A DNA stretch of 35,346 bases from Deinococcus aquatilis DSM 23025. Its GTDB lineage: Bacteria > Deinococcota > Deinococci > Deinococcales > Deinococcaceae. Below, one piece after another: positions 32,231 to 35,346 of this stretch (its first letter is position 1; the number at the start of each line of letters is the position of its first letter). The notes below the pieces were generated by a model. The model saw nothing but the letters and a program-made list of their open reading frames with translations. It ran no database searches and was not told the DNA's origin. The DNA lies in contig NZ_KB899741.1 of NCBI RefSeq assembly GCF_000378445.1, positions 1 to 35,346 on the forward strand. The letters run 5' to 3'. Made by a program: the position numbers and the translations under genes.

Positions 32231-32500
32231 TTACCACCGTTGCGGTTGGCTCCGGTAGAGGCGTTTGTGGATCAGGGCCTGCACGAGATGCCACAGCTCA
32301 TCCACGTTGTACGCAGTCAGGGAAAGCGCAGGCTCAGTGGCGCACATCTCCTTCTCAAACTGGCCCCGCAGAATCCACTGTCCATTCTTGACCCAGCAGG
32401 AGACCTCGACGTCCTGGTAGTGCAGGGCCGTGATTGTTGGCCAGACCCAGGTTGGGAGTGAGGCGAGCGCTGTTGAGAGGGGAACTTGGACAAAGGTCAC
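32231..32500 (-). CDS. Small paralogue B of a tandem pair (89 aa)
   Basis: The GTG at 32500 is chosen because it aligns with the start of paralogue A; a TTG at 32521 would add 7 residues. Sequence: MTFVQVPLSTALASLPTWVW, PTITALHYQDVEVSCWVKNG, QWILRGQFEKEMCATEPALS and YNVDELWHLVQALIHKR. The start codons of the two copies are 381 bp apart, and the regions upstream of both carry the same AATCCCTTC[GA]AGGAGC motif on the plus strand, so the duplicated unit includes flanking sequence. Confidence 0.6.
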   Translation of the reverse strand: MTFVQVPLSTALASLPTWVWPTITALHYQDVEVSCWVKNGQWILRGQFEKEMCATEPALSLTAYNVDELWHLVQALIHKRLYRSQPQRW

Positions 32501-32632
32501 CTCTACAGCCTGCCCGTTCAACGTTTTAAGAACTACACCCCAATCCCTTCAAGGAGCGTTGTGCGTGCCTAGCCCTGCCCCGCATTCGAGCATTCTGCGT
32601 CCCCGCTCCCTTTCCCCATTCCACCTCTGGAG

Positions 32633-32995
32633 GTGAAGACAAGCCTGCTGACTTCCTCCACCCGCGTCCGAATCACGAGCAAGGGGCACCTGTACTACAG
32701 CAAAGAAGAAGGAGCGTACCTGATCGCCCGGCTCGAGTGGGAGGGCCTCGTGTGGCAGCACCCGGATGGTCGGCGGGCCAAGGTCGAGCTCACCGATGTT
32801 GTGGACATGGTGCGGGACAGGCCAAAGAGAAAGCCCGACCACCGAACACACCTGAGTCTCCCAGTGACTGCACTCAGCGGCTCTCCACCAGGCTGGCCGA
32901 CGTCGGTTGCCGCATCACGCCGGAGCAGACGCAGGTCGCACTGGACTGGAGGGCTGATGAAGAGCTGGGTCTTCCTGACCGTGGGCACGGGGTGA
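32633..32995 (+). CDS. Small hypothetical protein (C-terminus possibly shifted)
   Basis: GTG 32633, preceded by CTGGAGG, gives MKTSLLTSSTRVRITSKGHL, YYSKEEGAYLIARLEWEGLV, WQHPDGRRAKVELTDVVDMV and RDRPKRKPDHRTHLSLP. The first ~78 residues are convincing. After that (about 32870 on) codon use becomes poor while the next frame becomes good, so the gene may end by frameshift into, or overlap with, the following frame. Confidence 0.5.
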   Translation: MKTSLLTSSTRVRITSKGHLYYSKEEGAYLIARLEWEGLVWQHPDGRRAKVELTDVVDMVRDRPKRKPDHRTHLSLPVTALSGSPPGWPTSVAASRRSRRRSHWTGGLMKSWVFLTVGTG

Positions 32996-33270
32996 AGGCG
33001 TCCTCCCCAGAGTTTCTGGCGGGGCTACCTCTGCCAGAGCTGATAGCCCTCTTGGACGCTGCCGGTTGGTCGTACAGTCACAGCAGCCACTTGGTGCGGG
33101 GCCAGCGGCGCTACAGTGCCTCGGTCTGGCGGGAAGATGAACATACCACCCTTCCCAAATGCCGGGCCGGTACGCCGAGCACTGCACTCGCAGGCGCGTT
33201 GACTGCTCCAGAACAGGCCTACCGCAAGGGCCGGGTTCGGTTCGCGTCCTCCAAGAAGCAGATGCGGTGA
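32857..33270 (+). CDS. Hypothetical protein, 5' end not resolved
   Basis: The frame reads QRLSTRLADVGCRITPEQTQ, VALDWRADEELGLPDR, FLAGLPLPELIALLDAAGWS, YSHSSHLVRGQRRYSASVWR and KGRVRFASSKKQMR. No ATG, GTG or TTG lies near the point where coding character begins; it may be joined to the 32633 gene by a frameshift. The block LPELIALLDAAGWSYSHSSH with RGQRRYSASVWR recurs in small Deinococcus accessory genes, as far as I can recall. Function unknown. Confidence 0.45.
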   Translation, partial: SPSDCTQRLSTRLADVGCRITPEQTQVALDWRADEELGLPDRGHGVKASSPEFLAGLPLPELIALLDAAGWSYSHSSHLVRGQRRYSASVWREDEHTTLPKCRAGTPSTALAGALTAPEQAYRKGRVRFASSKKQMR

Positions 33271-33298
33271 CCCGTGGTTCTGGGCTCGCCGCCTGCCA

Positions 33299-33454
33299 TT
33301 GCTGCCACCACTAGAAACTGGGGGCTCACCTCTCCCCTATCGCCTGTGTGCGCGGCTCACCCACCGGCAGTTCAGTGGGGAAGCCGAGTGCATCGGCGTC
33401 CGGCTCTGGACCCATCCCAACTCGATCTGCGCGGACTTCTCGCGGCGGCGTTGA
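33299..33454 (+). CDS. Small frame, probably a real gene with lost start
   Basis: TTG 33299 gives MLPPLETGGSPLPYRLCARL and THRQFSGEAECIGVRLWTHP, NSICADFSRRR. The frame is open upstream (FWARRLP) without a start codon. Composition (Cys, His, Trp, Arg) is unlike a random frame. Lies 28 nt before the 33482 gene. Unknown function. Confidence 0.3.
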   Translation: MLPPLETGGSPLPYRLCARLTHRQFSGEAECIGVRLWTHPNSICADFSRRR

Positions 33455-33481
33455 CCCCATTCAACCCTTCTGGAGGACGTC

Positions 33482-33715
33482 ATGTCCCTTCCCGAACACC
33501 GCAGGGTTCCCACAGGCCTCGCCCACCGCTCCGGACTCAAAAAGCAGGGCCTGGTCCCCACCGCTGATCCCGTCGCCATCTACGTCTTCCGCCACCAGAA
33601 CGGCCTGGGGCACTGTGAGCTGTTCGACCTGAAACAGACCCGCCCGCTGAAAGAAGCGCTGGCCGCCCGCACCCGCCGTCTGGTCGACCTCAACGGTCAA
33701 CCGTCTTTGTTCTAA
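33482..33715 (+). CDS. Stand-alone copy of the exonuclease N-terminal domain (77 aa)
   Basis: ATG 33482 with GGAGG upstream. SLPEHRRVPTGLAHRSGLKK, QGLVPTADPVAIYVFRHQNG, LGHCELFDLKQTRPLKEALA. It aligns with the first 75 residues of the two-domain gene at 27560 (SLPxHxxxPxGLxHxxGLKxQGLVPxxxPVAxYxxR and then C[DE]L[YF]DxxQxRP). Here a stop follows (QPSLF), with no exonuclease domain, so the domain is used alone. First gene of a run of small overlapping genes up to 35041. Confidence 0.65.
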   Translation: MSLPEHRRVPTGLAHRSGLKKQGLVPTADPVAIYVFRHQNGLGHCELFDLKQTRPLKEALAARTRRLVDLNGQPSLF

Positions 33716-33724
33716 AGGAGTCTG

Positions 33725-33825
33725 ATGCTGCGTTTCTGGCTGTTCGTACTCGGCGTGCTGCGCCCCGGCCGATGGTGATCGACGCCGATCTGATGATCCG
33801 CATCTTCGGCGGCGGGGGCCTCTGA
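33725..33825 (+). other. Two overlapping micro-frames
   Basis: ATG 33725 (AAAGGAG upstream) encodes MLRFWLFVLGVLRPGRW, and ATG 33772, overlapping its stop, encodes MVIDADLMIRIFGGGGL, ending at 33825. Each has 17 residues. The first is hydrophobic enough to be a tiny membrane peptide; both may equally be one gene split by a frameshift. Confidence 0.25.
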
Positions 33826-33827
33826 GG

Positions 33828-34061
33828 GTGACCCTGTCTCCCCCGCAGGTCACGCTTCTGCCCGACCACCCTCAATCAGGGGAAGTGCTGGACGGCATCT
33901 ACCGGGGCTTGCCGGTCAAGATGGCCGAGCGCCTCGAGGCCTGTCACCCCATGGCCTGCTCCCCGCGCTGCCGCCTGTCCACCCAGACCGTGACGGTGCT
34001 TCCCTGGTGGCGTCTGTTCTGGCCCACGCCTGCCGTCCAGATCACGGTGGGAGAAGCCTGA
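33828..34061 (+). CDS. Small hypothetical protein (77 aa)
   Basis: GTG 33828 starts MTLSPPQVTLLPDHPQSGEV, followed by LDGIYRGLPVKMAERLEACH and PMACSPRCRLSTQTVTVLPW. Two or three Cys in HPMACSPRC may form a small metal or disulfide knot. Its stop overlaps the ATG of the next gene (TGATG), indicating coupling. Not recognised. Confidence 0.5.
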   Translation: MTLSPPQVTLLPDHPQSGEVLDGIYRGLPVKMAERLEACHPMACSPRCRLSTQTVTVLPWWRLFWPTPAVQITVGEA

Positions 34062-34639
34062 TGCGTCCAGACCTGCATCCCGGAGATGAGGCGATCCACG
34101 AGTACTTCGGCCTGACGTACGCCAACTATTTGGTGCGGCCCCGTACGTTCTTTCAGAGCATGCCCGGCGAGTGGCAGCAGCGCTTCGTGCAGCTCTTGGA
34201 TGAGCTGGAGGCCGCGTTCGAGCACGAACCTCAGGCACAGCGTTATCACGTGCAGGCCGAGCAGTGGGAGTCCCCCAATGTCATGGACCGGGACACGCTG
34301 GAGCGGCTGGGCTCGACCCTGAGTGACGATGGAACAGAGGCCATTGACCCGGATGGAGACGCCCATGATGCGAGTCTGCCCTGTCTATTTGTTCCTGAAC
34401 CCGATCCGGTGCCCTACTATGACCGGGGCCGTGCCCGCCTGACGCCCCGTACTCCAGCTGGGCCGCATGAAGTTCCCAGCCTGAACGACGCCTTCACCGT
34501 GTGGGCAGGCCTGGCGCTGATCCGTGGATTGACGGTCAGCCTCGTCATTCCCGAAGGCTGCTGCTGGCCGGGGCTGGGCGCGCTGCCTGCCGCATGGATC
34601 GAAGATCTACCTGGTGTTGATGCCAGGCACCCGCTGTGA
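34061..34639 (+). CDS. Hypothetical protein of the small-gene operon (192 aa)
   Basis: ATG 34061 overlaps the stop of the preceding gene. N-terminal part: MRPDLHPGDEAIHEYFGLTY, ANYLVRPRTFFQSMPGEWQQ, RFVQLLDELEAAFEHEPQAQ. The segment LTYANYLVxPR[ST]xxQSMPxEWQxRFVxLLxE is one I associate with phage- and plasmid-type small genes in Deinococcus. The second half, rich in Pro (VPEPDPVPYYDRGRARLTPR), then ALIRGLTVSLVIPEG, could be a separate gene fused or frameshifted. No catalytic motif is seen. Confidence 0.55.
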   Translation: MRPDLHPGDEAIHEYFGLTYANYLVRPRTFFQSMPGEWQQRFVQLLDELEAAFEHEPQAQRYHVQAEQWESPNVMDRDTLERLGSTLSDDGTEAIDPDGDAHDASLPCLFVPEPDPVPYYDRGRARLTPRTPAGPHEVPSLNDAFTVWAGLALIRGLTVSLVIPEGCCWPGLGALPAAWIEDLPGVDARHPL

Positions 34640-34844
34640 CCTGGCGCTGGTCGATCGGCCCGCGGGTCTGGGCCTGATCCGCGCCCAGCTGCTGTCCCGG
34701 GGTTCGGCCGCCCAGGGCCTGCAGGTACTCGAAGAGCTCACCCCACCTGGAGAGCTGCTGCGCGAAGATTTGGGCGAGATCGTCGATTCCAGCTACCGCA
34801 ACGCTCGGCACAGCCTGAACGACATGACCGGGGAAAACGGTTGA
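34614..34844 (+). CDS. Small hypothetical protein (76 aa)
   Basis: ATG 34614 gives MLMPGTRCDLALVDRPAGLG, LIRAQLLSRGSAAQGLQVLE and ELTPPGELLREDLGEIVDSS. The frame is also open and protein-like upstream (HGSKIYLVL), so it may begin earlier or be the shifted end of the previous gene. Mostly helical. Its stop overlaps the TTG of the next frame. Confidence 0.45.
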   Translation: MLMPGTRCDLALVDRPAGLGLIRAQLLSRGSAAQGLQVLEELTPPGELLREDLGEIVDSSYRNARHSLNDMTGENG

Positions 34845-35041
34845 CCATCAATTCTGCGGTTTTATCCTTAGAGCACCACCTGCTGCGCGTGTTGAATGAC
34901 GCCGAACCGACCACGCTGGCACAGGCCATCGCGCGCGTCACCGGACCGAACCGCTTTCCCGGCTTCACCGCGCTGGGCCTGCCGCAGGCCCCCTCCCATT
35001 CTGCTCTGAATGCTTGGCACCGCCTGATCAAAGAGAACTAG
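34841..35041 (+). CDS. Small hypothetical protein (66 aa)
   Basis: TTG 34841 overlaps the preceding stop (TTGA). MTINSAVLSLEHHLLRVLND, AEPTTLAQAIARVTGPNRFP and GFTALGLPQAPSHSALNAWH. A winged-helix-like layout of the first 40 residues is possible but unproven. Last gene of the small-gene run, ending about 90 bp before the IS4-like end. Confidence 0.45.
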   Translation: MTINSAVLSLEHHLLRVLNDAEPTTLAQAIARVTGPNRFPGFTALGLPQAPSHSALNAWHRLIKEN

Positions 35042-35127
35042 ACCCGGTACGTGGAGCGCCGGAATGGGCGAGGACCTGTCCTGACGGGTGAAGGGGAACT
35101 GCGTCTTCAGGTTGAGTGATCCATCCC

Positions 35128-35346
35128 TCAGTACCCGACACTTTCTGAATTGAGCGTCTGGCTGGATTTCAAAAGCCCAATGAGTTGCAGGGCTTCCGCC
35201 TCCCCACGCTCGTGGATGCAGACGAACGTCCGCACGAGGGTCCGGAGGCCCAGCGTCACCACACTCCAGGCTCGCCGACCGTGCGCCTTCACAGTGCAGG
35301 TTTGGAGAACCCCCACCAGCACGCACCAGACGTACGCCAGGGTCAA
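35128..35346 (-). mobile_element. IS4-type element with transposase C-terminus (runs off right edge)
   Basis: The minus strand encodes AYVWCVLVGVLQTCTVKAHG, RRAWSVVTLGLRTLVRTFVC and ends KSSQTLNSESVGY with its stop at 35128-35130. The KxHGRRA and GL-R-L pattern is that of the C-terminal end of IS4-family transposases of Deinococcus. The stop lies in a terminal sequence GTACCCGACACTTTCTGAAT that resembles the CACCTGACACTTTG end of the other two copies, and in all three the last codons (S-V-x-[CY]-stop) are written by the terminal repeat. A third, diverged relative. Confidence 0.65.

Overview
The window looks like a high-GC accessory replicon or genomic island from a Deinococcus-type bacterium. 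This is inferred from gene content: short -10 boxes placed 6-8 nt from start codons (leaderless genes), DUF4384- and DUF6766-type proteins, two GAF/PAS sensor kinases of the kind common in Deinococcus, abundant IS4/IS630/IS110/IS3 debris, and families of very small overlapping genes. No rRNA, tRNA, CRISPR array or replication origin was recognised.

Layout. (1) 1-2.3 kb: decayed insertion sequences (IS630-like N-terminus, a defective IS4 copy), two gene stubs they cut, a pair of 28-bp direct repeats and a broken HTH regulator. (2) 3.0-8.9 kb: single genes, namely two secreted proteins (one an astacin-like metalloprotease with FG-GAP/VCBS repeats), a SulP anion transporter with STAS domain, and a GAF histidine kinase. 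(3) 9.1-14.4 kb: a truncated kinase remnant abutting a second IS4 copy, IS110 and IS3 remnants, a DUF4384 envelope protein, an AI-2E-family permease and small debris. (4) 14.45-20.8 kb: a compact sugar operon (TIM-barrel isomerase, PfkB kinase, periplasmic binding protein, double ABC ATPase, permease) convergent with a DeoR-family repressor. A motif containing ATCTGCTCAT occurs both at the operon promoter and at the repressor's own promoter, so I infer one regulon. (5) 21.1-23.85 kb: an ornithine-cyclodeaminase-family dehydrogenase and a PLP-dependent threonine/hydroxy-amino-acid dehydratase (stop and start share one base), divergent from a YheO/DauR-type regulator across a 31-bp imperfect palindrome. 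(6) 24-35.35 kb: a gene-poor, decayed region with a HupE/UreJ-like pseudogene, two copies of a DEDDh exonuclease-like gene, a DUF6766 membrane protein, a two-repeat secreted protein, a PAS histidine kinase, tandemly duplicated small genes, a run of tiny overlapping genes, and an IS4-like transposase running off the right end.

Most notable: a 108-bp MITE-like element with 19-bp perfect terminal inverted repeats and a 6-bp target duplication. It sits inside one member of a 20-bp palindromic repeat family whose intact relative is elsewhere in the window, so the empty site can be reconstructed exactly. Other points of interest are the exonuclease-like paralogues that both carry Gly where the last DEDDh Asp is expected, and dispersed fragments of the same small-gene family at 13.8 and 27.3 kb. 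I did not find a system that I can defend as a wholly new defence or mobility machine.
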